The position numbers and the translations under genes are program-made. Of a stretch of 64,000 bases of DNA, positions 1-11,924 are shown one piece after another. The stretch lies in contig OY288243.1 of NCBI GenBank assembly GCA_958450325.1, positions 24,830,844-24,894,843 of the forward strand, in the 5' to 3' direction. The notes under the pieces are model-generated. The model was not told where the DNA came from and did no database searches. It worked only from the letters and a program-made list of their open reading frames with translations. Each line of letters starts with the position of its first letter. Positions within the stretch are counted from its first letter, which is position 1. Source of the stretch: Agrostemma githago. Its lineage: Eukaryota; Streptophyta; Magnoliopsida; Caryophyllales; Caryophyllaceae.

Positions 1-175
1 CAACGACTGTGACTTTTCTCCACAACGTATGTGACTATGCTCATATAATAGTGTGATTATTACAACAAACAGATTGACTACATGATTCTTGAACTTCGCA
101 AATTAATAAAATACGAAATACATACATTTCCGAGCATACGAAATAATTTGAAGTTACCAAAATGCAGAAGTAAAT
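1..175. other. Host flank left of the Athila insertion
   Basis: AT-rich sequence with no convincing coding frame. It ends in TAAAT (171-175), the left copy of the Athila target-site duplication. Before the insertion it was contiguous with 19027 onward. If the minus-strand exon proposed at 19040-19118 is real, this stretch is intron. Confidence 0.6.
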
Positions 176-1662
176 TGATTTGCCTAATTTATATCGTCTT
201 TCCTTCTTGCTTTACTTGTTTGTTCCTTAGTTTAATCTCTTTTAGAAGCGATTTTTGGGCTACTAATGTCTTCAATTGAGTTATCTTTTGTTTCGAGGTT
301 CCTATGACAAGAACGCGGCATTTAGAGTCGATTTCTACGTCGTAAGCGCCTATTCCGAGTCACGAGGCATCCTTAGAGCAGAGGAAAAGCAAGAATGAAT
401 CATCCCGGGAGGCTACATGACCGTGTAGCAAGCCGTAAGGAAGAGACGAGAGAAAGGAAGAAGATTGAGGCCGTCATGGCCATGACCATTACCATCACGG
501 CCGGGACGAAATGAGCCAAAAGTCAGAGGCTACTGTGAAGCCATCCCGACCGTGACCATCACCATCACGGCCGGAACTGCTCCTGCTCCTATCTCGTTCA
601 TTGTTTCATTTCCCTCACTTATGGAACCCTATATATACCCTCCTCTTGTAATTTTTGAGGGCACGAAACCCTAGATAGAAGCACTCTACTTTTAGCTTAA
701 TCTTACATTAATTTCTCCTTAATCTTTCTCTAATTTTAGCTTAATCTTAGAACACTTGTGTAATTTGTGAAGCTCTTGAAGATTTCATCATTATTGACAC
801 ATAGGTGGATGTTCTTGGGTTATCATCTATATAAGTTTCAATTTTTCCATTTCTTTCTTGTGTTGGTATAATTTCTCTAGTCTCTTCTCTTTCATTCTTA
901 GATTTTTTTTATTAAAGTTTCAATCTTTTTCTCTAGATTATTGTTTTCCATTGTTTATCTTGCATTATGAATGTGTTGGCTTTTATGTTACTTTCCTTTG
1001 TTCATGCTAGTTTTAGTTTAGTTACGTGTGAGTAGATTTTTGTGGGGTTAGTAGGGGGATTAGACATTAATTGTGAGTGATTAGGGTTAAGTGTGGGTAA
1101 AGGTTTAGCCTTTATTGCTTGTTACTTGTTTTGCATGTTAAGTGTTTGATGAATTGCTTGTTCGAGTGGTAGTGGCCATACTACTTTTACTTGTTTCTTC
1201 TTCCTTGATGTTTGCTTGACTTGTGATTGATTCTTCATGTTTGGAGTAATAACTTGCATGAATTCTCGGGTTTGTTATCGTTGCGAGAGCACAAGCTTAC
1301 CTGAGTGATTAGGTGATACCCTTATCCTCGTTTTTCCCACTAGCCTTTTACGTCCATGAACCCGACCTAACCCTACTCCTTTTTCTATTTGAATTCTTCT
1401 TCACTTTTTAGCTATTGCTCTAGTTGTTTATTGCTTTACTTTAATCTTATATGAATCATTTAGTTTATGTTAATCTTAGTTTGTAGTCTTGCCCAAACCT
1501 AAAATTATCTTCTTCCATTGTTTCTTGTGACTTTGTCTTGTCCCTAAGCTTACTCTAGTTTATTCTCTACCGTCTCCGTGGACCGACTCGACTTGGCCCT
1601 AGCTACTAGTTAGGTTAAGTTGGTTTATTTGGTGTTGGGGTCGACGACAAATCCCACCATCA
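176..1662 (+). repeat. 5' LTR of the Athila element
   Basis: A 1487-bp LTR bounded by TG and CA. It matches 17407-19021 along its length, with scattered substitutions. It is about 128 bp shorter, because the U3 palindrome unit present four times in the 3' LTR is present once here (about 545-574). A further hairpin of the same type lies at about 470-503. Confidence 0.95.
630..637 (+). promoter_or_regulatory. TATA box of the Athila 5' LTR
   Basis: TATATATA in the context ACCC-TATATATA-CCC, about 56 bp after the last U3 palindrome. The same context occurs at 17994-18001 in the 3' LTR. Probable RNA polymerase II promoter for the element transcript. Confidence 0.65.
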
Positions 1663-1665
1663 ATT

Positions 1666-1683
1666 TGGCGCCGTTGCCGAGGA
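1666..1683 (+). other. Primer-binding site, Asp-tRNA type
   Basis: TGGCGCCGTTGCCGAGGA lies three bases after the 5' LTR. It complements the 3' end of plant tRNA-Asp, the usual Athila primer, with one mismatch (A for G near the end). Confidence 0.9.
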
Positions 1684-1914
1684 CGGTGTTTGTTTAGGCT
1701 TTGTTTGCTTAGTTTCTTGATTTAGTTACCATTTTGTGTTCTTTTCCTTCTTTCCTTCTTCTAGTGTGTAAAGCTTATCTTATGTCCTTATTTGTTTTAG
1801 CTTATCTTCTTTATCTATCTTTGCTTCTTATGTGTGTATGTGAAGTTTATTTCCTTCTTGTCTAGTGCTCAAAAAGCACTAGACTTCTCACGTTTGCTAC
1901 CTAGTCTACAGTTT
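1684..1914 (+). other. Athila leader between PBS and gag
   Basis: T-rich untranslated leader. No separate feature was recognised. Confidence 0.5.
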
Positions 1915-4051
1915 ATGCCTAGAGGCGGAGACCATCCCCTTCTTTACAACTCAGATCCGGAAAGGTTTTTTCGAAACCTTCGACAAAGGACGGTTGCTAG
2001 ATTGAGAGGTTCCCAACCGGTACAAGCCGAGATCATGAGCAAAACTTGGAGATTGATCTAAACTCTCCACCTTTAGAAGCTACCGAAGAGAGGTTCATAA
2101 ACATCTTCGGCACCCCCATATCAACCTCATCTCACAACAATCACCTTCCTATTCTCCACTTTCTTTACCTCCCACATCTCCAACCACCTCTATCACAAGT
2201 TCAATACCGTCATCTCCGTTACATCCAATCATGCCTAAATTATCATCACACTCCACTTTCACCAAGGATGTCTTGCCGGGACCGAACACTCTACCGACCG
2301 CTTATGCCAGAAATTTCGTGGCCAAGACACAATTCATTCAAATTGTTGAGCGAAACCAATTTAGTGGCTTGCCCACCGAAGACCCACACCAACATATGGA
2401 GACTTTCACCGATTATTGCGAAGCTATTTCTCAAACTGGGATTACTCAAGATCAATTTCGATGGGTTCTCTTCCCGTTTTCTCTTATTTGAAAAGCTAAG
2501 CAATGGTTCAAGAGTCTCGATAAGACGGCCATGGGGATTGATACATGGAAAAATCTTGCATTGGCGTTCTATCAAAAGTTTTACCTTCCCGAGAAGACAA
2601 ACTTGCTAAGGGCCTCCATTACCGGTTTCCAACAAAAGGATGAGGAGAGTCTCTATGAATCATGGGAGAGGTTCAAAGCTTTGGTCCGATCTTGCCCCCA
2701 TCATGGGTTGTCCCAATGGTTCTTGGTCCAACAATTTTGGAATGGTTTATATGAGGATTCAAGGAACATACTTAATATGGGCTCCAATGGAAGGTTTACC
2801 GAGGTCGATGATGACCAAACTTGGTCTAGAATCAAAAAAATGGAGGTCCACAATTCCCAATATAGTAGGCCTAGAAAGTCAAATAGAGGGGGAAGGCATG
2901 AGATTGATGCAATCACACAACTTAGTGCCGATCTTGGGGCTCAATTGAAGACTCATATGGATGCTATCGATAAGAAGCTCCAAGGTCACTTAAATCAAAC
3001 TCAAGGCACAAGTTCCTCCAACTAACAAACAATCCATCAAGTTAATGCTTTGGGAATGGTTTCTCTAACTTCTTATTATGGGATATGTGAAATTTGTGGG
3101 ATATATGGGCATGAGCCTCAACATTGTCGAAGTAGCATTGAGCAAATTAATGCTTTTCAAGCATACAAACATGGAGCCCCATACTCTTCTTCCAAGGCTC
3201 AAAATGTGCAAAATCCTCATATGTTCCAAGCCTCTCAACAACAAGCTCAACAACAACACCGTCCATTATATGTTGCTCCTCCCTTAAGGGACATTCAAGG
3301 CTACCAAGGTTATCAAGGCAATCAAAGGTCTTTGAAAAATTTCCAACAACAAAATGTTTATCAAAACCAAGGTGCCTTCAACAATCAACAAGGTTTTAAC
3401 AACCAAGGCTTCAATAATCAAGGTCAACATGGTTTCCAAGGAAACCAACACTCTCAAGGGTTTCAAAACAACAACCAAGGTTACCAAAATCACAATCAAG
3501 GTAACTTTCAAGGCCTAAATCAAGGCAATCCTCAAGGGCTCCAAGGAAACTTTCAAAATCAACAAGGGTTCCAAAATGCTAAACAAGACAACAAGCCAAG
3601 GAGCCGATCTCCAACTCATGACTATGGTTTTTCCTTAGCCATAACTAATACTCCGCATAACCAACAATCCCCAACACCCGATTTTGACATGCAAAAGACG
3701 ATGTTGGACATGCAAATGAGTAATCAAGAGATGCAAAGAAACCAAATGGAGATGCAAAGAAATCAACAAGAGTTTTACACTCAAATTAAAAAGGACAACA
3801 AGGCAATAAATACTCATGTGAAGATGCTTGAAACCCAACTAGCTCAAGTTGCCTCGGATAGCTCATCTAGGCAAAAAGGTCAACTACCTCCTCAAGGTGT
3901 ACCATCGAAAATTGAAACCATGAATGTTATCACTTTGAGGAGCGGTGCATCCTATGATTCTCCCTTGTTTCCTAATGAACAAGAAGCTATGAAAGAGGTT
4001 GAAAATCCAACCCATGACTATGAAGAATTAAGGAATCATATGGAGGAGTAA
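1915..4051 (+). pseudogene. gag: Athila gag (capsid/nucleocapsid), broken
   Basis: The likely start is ATG 1915. The frame is lost between about 2058 and 2231 by at least one frameshift. From 2231 one frame runs on into the protease, interrupted by TGA 2489-2491, TAA 3023-3025 and TAA 4049-4051. The 2231-3022 part looks like the retrotransposon gag domain (DKAKQW-like and WERFKALVRSCPHHGL stretches). A CX2CX4HX4C zinc knuckle (CEICGIYGHEPQHC) follows at about 3089-3130. After it comes a Gln/Asn/Gly/Phe-rich tract (about 3290-3590) and a Met/Gln-rich coiled-coil-like stretch (about 3690-3850). Gag would package element RNA in virus-like particles. This copy cannot make a full-length product. 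Confidence 0.85.
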
Positions 4052-5065
4052 GTCTTACGGGAGGTTGAAAAACCGATTGAAGATAACCTACCTCCACCTA
4101 ATGAGGCAAGTGAAGCAAGGAAGAAGGCAAGTGAAAAATCCAAGCCCAAAGAAGTTAACAAGAACAACATCAAGTTTCCCTTCCCATCAAGGCAATTGAA
4201 GACTAAGGCGGATGTTCAATTTGATAAATTCCTCGATATTGTGAAAAAGTTAGATGTGAACATCCCCTTCACCGAGTTAATTACCCAAGTCCCGGCTTAT
4301 GGGAAGTTTATGAGAGAAATTTTGGCTAGAAAGCGATCCTTGGACAAGATAGAGACAATAGCTTTTAAAAGAGAGGTGAGTGATCTTATTCAAGGCTCCA
4401 CTCTACCTAAGCTAAAGGATCCGGGTAGCTTCTCAATCCCCTGCACTATCGGGAATATGAAGATCAAGAGGGCGTTGTGTGATTTAGGGGCGAGTGTAAG
4501 CATTATCCCTTATTCTATTTGTGAGCAACTCAGTATGAAAGAGCTAAAGTATACCTCAATTACACTCCAAATGGTGGATCGTTCACTTAATCGACCATTG
4601 GGAATGTTAGAGGATGTGCCATTAAGGATCGGGAAGTTCTTCATCCCGGTTGACTTCCTTGTACTCGATATGCCCGAGGACGCAACCACCCCTATTATTC
4701 TCAGACGACCATTTCTACACACCGTCGGTGCATTAATCGATGTTAAGAAGGGTAGGATCACTTTTGAGTTTGGTGACGAGAAACTCGCTTTTGACCTTCA
4801 AGGTAATACCTCACCGATAAATGAAGAGTCATGTCATATGATCCATGCCAATTATGACACCGAGTTAGGGGATGATTTGGGTGAAAAGCTTGATGTGGTC
4901 AGCAACTTGGATTCCTTGTGTGAAAGTTTCAAAGATTCTTATAATCTTGATTGTGAGGAGCTAGAAAGTAGCTCGGAGGTGATAAATTCTTCTACTCTAC
5001 CATCTTCCTCTGGAGATTCTTTGGTTAGACCGAATTCTATCATAGTGAACCTTTTTGGAAGTTAA
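4052..5065 (+). pseudogene. Athila aspartic protease region, 3' end fused to LARD-like DNA
   Basis: The same frame as gag stays open through 4052-5065, with an internal ATG at 4196. A retropepsin-type active site LCDLGASVSIIP lies around 4475-4512, with the DLGAS form common in Athila, and an ILRRPFL stretch follows. Similarity to the LARD-like internal region (42225 onward) starts near 4985, so the last roughly 27 codons appear to be read from a different element. RT should follow but does not, so pol is lost at this junction. Confidence 0.8.
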
Positions 5066-7401
5066 ATATGTTAGAGGTTTAGCTAACTCCTTATTACCAA
5101 TGGTTTGAGGATTGTGAGTTCTGCCCTGTTATTATCTAATCTAGTGAGCTTTTGAGGAATTGATTTGAATGGTATTAGTTGATTAACGGAATTAGGATTG
5201 TACCAAAGAGATTGATCAAGCTTGGGTTAGGAATTACTTGACCGTAAAGAGGACTTAGAGTTAAGTACATTTTTTGATAGTGACAATTATATCTTGATGG
5301 ACACCTAATACCCAAATAGAACCTAGTCAAGCATAAAAAAATTATATTACCTTGGGATTCCTACCTAATGTTTGACTTAATGGACTAATCGTGTAATTTT
5401 GGGATCATAAATCACTGCTTAAGATGATATCCTGAGTGTTGTGGTATCATTTCTGGTCCTTGTTAATGTTTAATAAATTTTGGTTGACATAGATTAAACC
5501 TTGTTTCTTATTGATTAGATCGTGGATCGTTGATGTAAGGTTGTAACCTACGAATTTTGGAGTTGACTTACCTAAATTTGGATAGATCATTATTGGCCTT
5601 GAAGAAGAGAAACATCTTGCACAATTAGAGGTTGAATTTATCACGTTGTTTTGAGGAATACTTAATGCCAATCATCTTGATGGATTTATAGTTCAGAACC
5701 CTTACACCAACGAGATTGTGGCTTCGTTGAGTTAACAAATATTTTAGTGGTTCCGCTGTTACGATATGAAATTTGATGGAATTCTCAGAAACCTTAGTCG
5801 AATGATGTGTTTGAAAATTTGAGTATCTGTCGTTACATGTCAGGCTGAGTGTGTTTAAGGTTTGGCGTACTTTTCTAACCTTTTGTCAATTGATGATGTT
5901 AAGAATATTTTCATGATCACTTTTGAAGTTTTCGTGTCCGAACATTGTTAATTGGTGGATTTTTTTTACTGTTCCGTACTCGAGAAATTTGAAGTATACC
6001 TCGAGTTCAGACCTTATGAGCTTTTAATTTATGAGCCTTAGTGATTACGAGTTTGGGTATGTTTTGATGACCGTTGGAGTCTTAATTAATGGATTAGTCT
6101 AAATCATTTGTGGATTCTTACCATACTAATTGAAGAATTATATAAGTATGTAAGACTTAATTTTGGAGGTGGTAGATTGAGTAGGACCACCCTGTACCGA
6201 TATTGGACTTAGCGTTAGTTGATGGGCCATTAGGAACCCGTGTTTGTGTGAGTCGTGCTAGGAATCTCGAGATGGTTAATTTCTTCTCTAATTCTTGAGA
6301 GCTCTCTTTAACTCTCAATCTCGTCCTCCACTTATTTTTTTCCTACATCCCTTCTTCGACCTATCCCTTCGACCTTTATCGATTTTGAAAACTCTTATTT
6401 AAATTTATTGTTTATCCTTGTTCTATTTATCCGTTAACCATTTTTCGAATTTCATATTTTATAAAATGGTTTGACTGGTTTTAAAAAAAATATATAAGGA
6501 TTATCGTAAAATCTTATCATGTTGAGTTTAAATTTCTAATTGTGAACTTGCCCGTTTTGTAAAAAGTTTGACTAACTTAAACTTTTCGGAGATCGTGAAA
6601 TTTAATAATTTTTTAATTATAATTTAAGAACTTTATACTTCACTTTTGTTTTATCTTTGATTGATATTTATATTTAGATCTGCTTCAAAATGCTTTAATA
6701 ATTTATCTTAAATTATTTCGAAAATATTTCACTTTTTGATTTTCAAGCAATCGGAATTTTATGAAAACTTTCATATTTATAAATACTTCGATTTCTTTAG
6801 GATTATTTAAAACGTTGTCGAAATTATTTTGTATATTCAAGTTTGATAATAATTTCGAAAACTTTCATAATTACTTTGATAACATTTTCGAAATTTTAAC
6901 GTTTTGAAATTAGTTTTCTTTTTATTGTTTGTGGACTTTTGAATCTGTTATTGAAAATGTTTGACGACTGGTTCGATTTTTACTAACTACAAAATTTGAT
7001 TTCTCCGAACTAAATTTTTTTTCTTCATAAAAAAATAAAATAAACATTTTCGAATTTCTTAATCAAATTGTTTAACTTTTGTTTTGAAAATGTTTGGTCA
7101 CCCTATTTTCTTCAAGTTCTTTTACAAATGTTATTCAACAATACTATTTTATCAAATAACTTTACCTTATGATTTCATTAATTTAGAAGATTTTAAATTT
7201 CGGGTAGCTTAACCCAATCCCTCTTGAAATAAATATTTGTATTCGAATTAGTATCACTGTAAAAGTTGTAAAATTTTCTTTTAAAACCAAAATTATTTTA
7301 TGCGGAATACGCATCCTCATCTCTTCGAGTAAGGTAAACTTCGATTTCCTTTCAGCTTATTCTTAGTTTCGAGGACGAAACTTTCTTTTAGTGGGGAGGA
7401 T
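4985..7401 (+). mobile_element. Truncated internal region of a LARD-like chromovirus derivative
   Basis: It resembles the 3' four-fifths of the noncoding internal region at 42225-44697, starting at a TCTACTCTACCATCTTCC stretch. It ends with the same tail: a TTTCGAGGACGAAA motif (about 7369-7382), a PPT (AGTGGGGAGGAT, 7390-7401) and a following LTR. The PBS and the 5' LTR are absent, so the left edge is a deletion junction with the Athila protease. No coding frame is supported; the sequence is AT-rich and full of stops. Confidence 0.82.
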
Positions 7402-7888
7402 TGTAACACCCGCTATTTTCCTAGCATTTTTATTTTCTCCGTTATGACGTCGTTATAACTCTATCACATTTTGGCTTATGTTTCATCATTTTTCCAAGCT
7501 TATTTATAATATGTTGTTTTTACTGTTTTCCATTTTCACTATTTTTCTATAGTAGTAATTACAGTTTTAAAATCCTGTTATACAGCTGGGAGAAAGTTGA
7601 CATTGCTCCCCACTGATTGTGGCTGTTATGTTTTAACATGGCAGGTATACTTGTTTCCGGGTGTGGGCTAGTGAGCATTGTGGATCCTCCTTATTTTCTT
7701 TTAATTATTATGTCTTGTGGAATGTTCAAACCCATTTTGTGGATTGTTTAAATTTTGGCCATTTTATTTTAGGCCTATTGTTTGACTTGACCGTTTTATT
7801 TTTTATAAGACATAGTTACAGTGTGTTTTAATCCCGACTCTACAATGTTTCCGCCACTGTATCGCGTTGGATTTTCTAGGGGATTATA
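7402..7888 (+). repeat. Internally deleted 3' LTR of the LARD-like fragment
   Basis: It starts TGTAACACCCGCTATTTTCC like the full LTRs at 38110, 44698 and 51287. After about 110 bp it jumps to sequence matching the last 380 bp of the full LTR (41240-41621). It ends GGGGATTATA where other copies end GGGGATTACA, a C-to-T change in the terminal CA. About 3 kb is missing relative to the 3.5-kb LTR. Confidence 0.85.
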
Positions 7889-8176
7889 TGAAAAGGAATG
7901 GAAGTTTGGTTATATTCCAAAAGATTACAAGTACAAGTTTAAGCCATTGAATATAGCCAATCGAGATGCCCCGGACACGTCAAAGCAAGGTTGTGAAGAA
8001 CCTTGGAGCTTATGTTGGGGTTCTACGAGCTTTATTGAAGATTGTTCAAGAGCCTTCGACTTGTTGCTCCGTGCCCTCGAGGGCGATGGGAGTGTGTGTG
8101 ATTATGTTGACAAAGAATGAAAAAATTTCACAAGCCTTGGTTTGACGGAGTTCCTCAAGAACCGTCATGCTGTAAA
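7889..8176. other. Unassigned segment between two LARD-family LTRs
   Basis: The segment lies between the truncated LTR (ends 7888) and the solo LTR (starts 8177). Before the solo LTR inserted, it was contiguous with 11707 onward. A plus-strand frame stays open from the LTR end to a TGA at 8118-8120, and base composition is more balanced than in the neighbours. I do not recognise the peptide. It may be residual Athila pol-region DNA, captured DNA or chance. Confidence 0.4.
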
Positions 8177-11100
8177 TGTAATCCCCTAGAAATTCTAACG
8201 CAATACAGTGGCGGAAACACTGTAGAAGTGGGATTATAACACACTGTAGCTATGTCTTGATTAAATAAAAATGGTAAGTCAATACATAAGCCATAAAATA
8301 AAAAATGGCTACAAAACAAATAAAAAATTAAAATCCATAAAAAGGGTTTTAACAATCCATAATACAGTGATCTGATTAAAACAAGCAGGATCCATAACTG
8401 CTCGCTAGCCCACCCGAAGGAAAACATATACCTGCCATGTTAAAAACATAACAGCCACAATCAGTGGGGAGCAACGTCAACGTTCTCCCAGCCGTATAAC
8501 AGGATTTTAAAACTGTAATTACTATTATAGAAAAATAGTTAAAATGGAAAACAGCAAAACACATTATAATAAAAATAAAATTTCAGTGAAAAACTTCACG
8601 TATCAAACCAATATAATAAAAATGAGTTTTCCGAAGAAAACATAAAACATTTGCCAACCTGCAACCAAATTATATCGATAATAATAAAAATATTCAAAAT
8701 GACGTTATGGATAGGAGTAGTGTAGACGGCTAGACTTTCACTAGGAGAATACTAAAAACTAGCTTCGAGAACTTAGTTCAAACAAATCAAACTTCAGTCT
8801 CTAACTAGGTTACTCAACCATAATAGAGCGGCGACTTATAAATGCGTAGCCCTAGTTTAAGATAATGCACGCCCCTCCTGGGATTACCTGTCACCCAGTT
8901 CAACTTATGACGGCGACTTACTGCGAGGCCTAAGCTTAAGGTCAAAATGTACACAACTTCCGGGATACCTGTCACCCGGTTCAACAACCAATGTACCGAT
9001 TCCTGATACACTAGCCTTATAGTTGATGGCAAAACCGTAAACCCTAGAATATATTACTCTAACCTCACACTTGTCCTTATTCCATAACTCCAAAACAAAG
9101 CCATTATCGATATTCAAAAGATATAATCAATATAAATAATATGAGGATAAAAGAAGTAAACTTTTATATTCTAAAAGAGGAAACTTTCTATTTTAGGAAA
9201 CTTCTATTTTTAGAACTTTACTAAAAAAAAGCATTATATCAAAATAGTGAAAATATTAGTTCATACTAATACCATATTTTTAGTAAACGATATAGATTTA
9301 TAAAACTAATACTTTCGGCTTTAACGATATTAATTATTAAAGTAAGAACATTTGAGTTTATGAAATTATTGAAATATCGTACAAGTGTATAAAATGATTA
9401 AAAATGTCTTAAACATTTTAATAATAATAATCAGGGTGTTTTCAAAATTTACAAAGCTAAAATTCCCTAATTATTATTAGTTACGACAATACGATTACAA
9501 ATAGGATTTTACGGCAAATGTCAAATTAAATTTTTTAACGTCTTTTATTTAATTAAACCACTGAATATATTTAGAAAATGTTAAGGGATGATTTAACTCT
9601 TAAAGTATCAGATTTAAATACTTTCAAAATTGCTGAAAAAATAATTCTTTTAGGTAAGATGAAGCATTTTAACGATAAATCACAATTTGTCCGAAAATCA
9701 ATACTTATTAATTAAAGACTTTAATAGATAGTACAAAAATTACGTAAAATAGTTAAAATATAATTATGGACATTCTGTCCAGAAAATAAAATTTTCCAGA
9801 ATCCAAAAACTCGGTTTTTAAAGCGTTTTCCCGTTAATCGTCTAATCTCGACAATAACGATTAATAAAAATAGTAATTACAAAACGATTTAAGTATTAAT
9901 ATCCAAAAATTATTATTACACTTTAAAATCCTGATTTTCCAGAATATAAATTTTTCCAGATTTTTCCAAAACTCCAGATTCATCAAATTTCAACAAAACA
10001 GTCATTTAAACTCGTTTTCGCAATTAACGATTTCATTAATAAACCTATCGTTCCTAACATTTTATTAAGGCACTAAAAATCATAAAAATACATTTTAATA
10101 TGAAATCATCAGAATCATAATTTTTTCCAGATTTAAACCAAAGACCAGAAATCGAGAATTTAAACAACAAACACGGTTTTAACGATAAACGATGATTTAA
10201 AGTGATTAATTAATTCATCCACTTAACAATTCCGAAAAATTATGAAAATTTTCAAAACATTCTATTTCACCATAAAGTTTCACCACGTCAAAAATCAGAT
10301 TAAAATAAAATGATTAGGTACTAGAACTAAAAATCGGCTTTTAATCGTTTTTGTCCAAAAACGGTAATAATTCAATAATCGATATTTAAAATATCAGAAA
10401 AAACCTAAATTATTATAAATCATCAAAAATATAAATTTTACAGAATATAAACATATATTACATGTTTAGGCCGAATATTATGATTTTACAAATTAATATG
10501 ACAATTTAATCGTTAATCTCGTAAAAGCGATAAACATATCGAAACATGCAAATCTTCAACTTTTAAAAAATTTTCCAGATTATATGACATACATATATTG
10601 TCAAAAATGAAATATAAAAATTATACATGCAAATACAAAATTAAAATCATCATGAAATACCGAGTAACATCGACGTTACCTCTAGTCCAAATCGGAAACG
10701 ATAATATACTCGTCGGCCTCGGGATCGTCCACAAATCCTACCATACATGAAAATCATGGCAGAAAAATACCATGAGAAAAACTAAGAAAATCAAGGTGAA
10801 TAACGATCGAAAACCACATCGCTTATTACCTTAACGGAAGGATCGGAATAACGATTAATTTGACGATGAAAACGAGACGATTATGACTCGATTTGATGCA
10901 AGAATTAGCCTTGAGAGGCTGCTGGAGTCATGGCCAAATGAGAAGAAAGAAAGGATTTTTTTGATGTTTAATTGTAAGAATGAATGTTAGGAAATGGATG
11001 GTTTTTTTTCCTAAGCTTGAATGCTATTAAAATTTGATGAAAACAATGCTACTCTACTACATATGGCCAGCCAAAATGAACAAGCAAGGGAGGATGAAAA

Positions 11101-11701
11101 GTTTGACAATAATGCAAGGAATAAATGGAAGAAAAATAATCATACGTTTACTGTTTAACGTGATAAAATGAAACGTATTAATAAAACGTAATAAAATTCC
11201 TGACCAGAGGCTTAGTCGGTCCAAAAAGTGAGAAAATGGCCTCAAATTATTTATAAGTTGATAAAAAGTATAATCGTAAAATAGTTAAAAGCATTTCAAA
11301 GTAATTTGAATAAACCTCGCGTAAGAAAATAATTAATCGCGAAGCTTTGTAATAAAATCATTAACGACTAAATTTTTGTAAATAAAAATATTTACTAGTT
11401 GAAAATATTAGATAAATGTATTTAAAAATTTTTAGGAAAAGGAATGACTTAAATCCGAGCTTAAAAACGTCAATTCGAAGAGAAATAGAATTCTTCGCGG
11501 AAAATTAATTAGTTTACGAAGAAAACTAAATAAATGGATTTAATAGAATAAAAGTCTTTAAAATATAAATAAATATCATTAAACTCAAACATTAAAATAG
11601 AGCTTAGTAAAATGATGAAATATGAGACCGAAAAGTGACAGGGTTAAGACGGAGTCCTAACGGAAAGAATAAATATACTAGGAAAAATAGCGAGTGTTAC
11701 A
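8177..11701 (-). mobile_element. Solo LTR of the LARD-like family, minus orientation
   Basis: A 3525-bp reverse-complement copy of the 3.5-kb LTR. On the plus strand it starts TGTAATCCCCTAGAAATT and ends GCGAGTGTTACA. It is flanked by a perfect 5-bp duplication GTAAA (8172-8176 and 11702-11706). No internal sequence or second LTR is present, the usual product of recombination between the two LTRs of a full element. It is clearly more diverged from the tandem copies at 38110-54799 than those are from each other. Confidence 0.93.
8878..8979 (-). other. Paired stem-loops in the solo LTR
   Basis: Two similar inverted repeats about 80 bp apart: CTGGG...CCCAG (arms 8878-8882 and 8894-8898) and CCGGG...CCCGG (arms 8960-8964 and 8975-8979). 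They share a loop region ACCTGTCA. They correspond to the pair at 40858-40958 in the tandem element and differ from it by changes on both sides of the stems. Confidence 0.55.
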
Positions 11702-11706
11702 GTAAA

Positions 11707-11913
11707 TATCTCTTCCCTCTTTTTCTAATTTTTGTGATTTATTACGTGTTTCCTTTGATTTTAGGATTTTGTGTGTTGAAATCTTGTCATTTGGTATTTT
11801 CTTTTGAGTGATGTGAGGGAGGGGTTTTTAATGATTGTTGTGGAGTTGTGTAGGATGATTGAAGTTTGATGGGTTATTGTGTTGAGTTATTGGAGGTGAA
11901 ATCTTGAAGAAAT
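11707..11913. other. Unassigned segment between solo LTR and LINE
   Basis: G/T-rich sequence that continues 7889-8176 before the solo LTR insertion and runs into the LINE target site. No gene was seen. Confidence 0.4.
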
Positions 11914-11924
11914 TATGGGAGCGA

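Noticed and set aside
7821..8120. 100-codon frame as a gene
   Set aside because: Its first 23 codons are LTR sequence and it starts inside the LTR, so at most a fragment begins at 7889.
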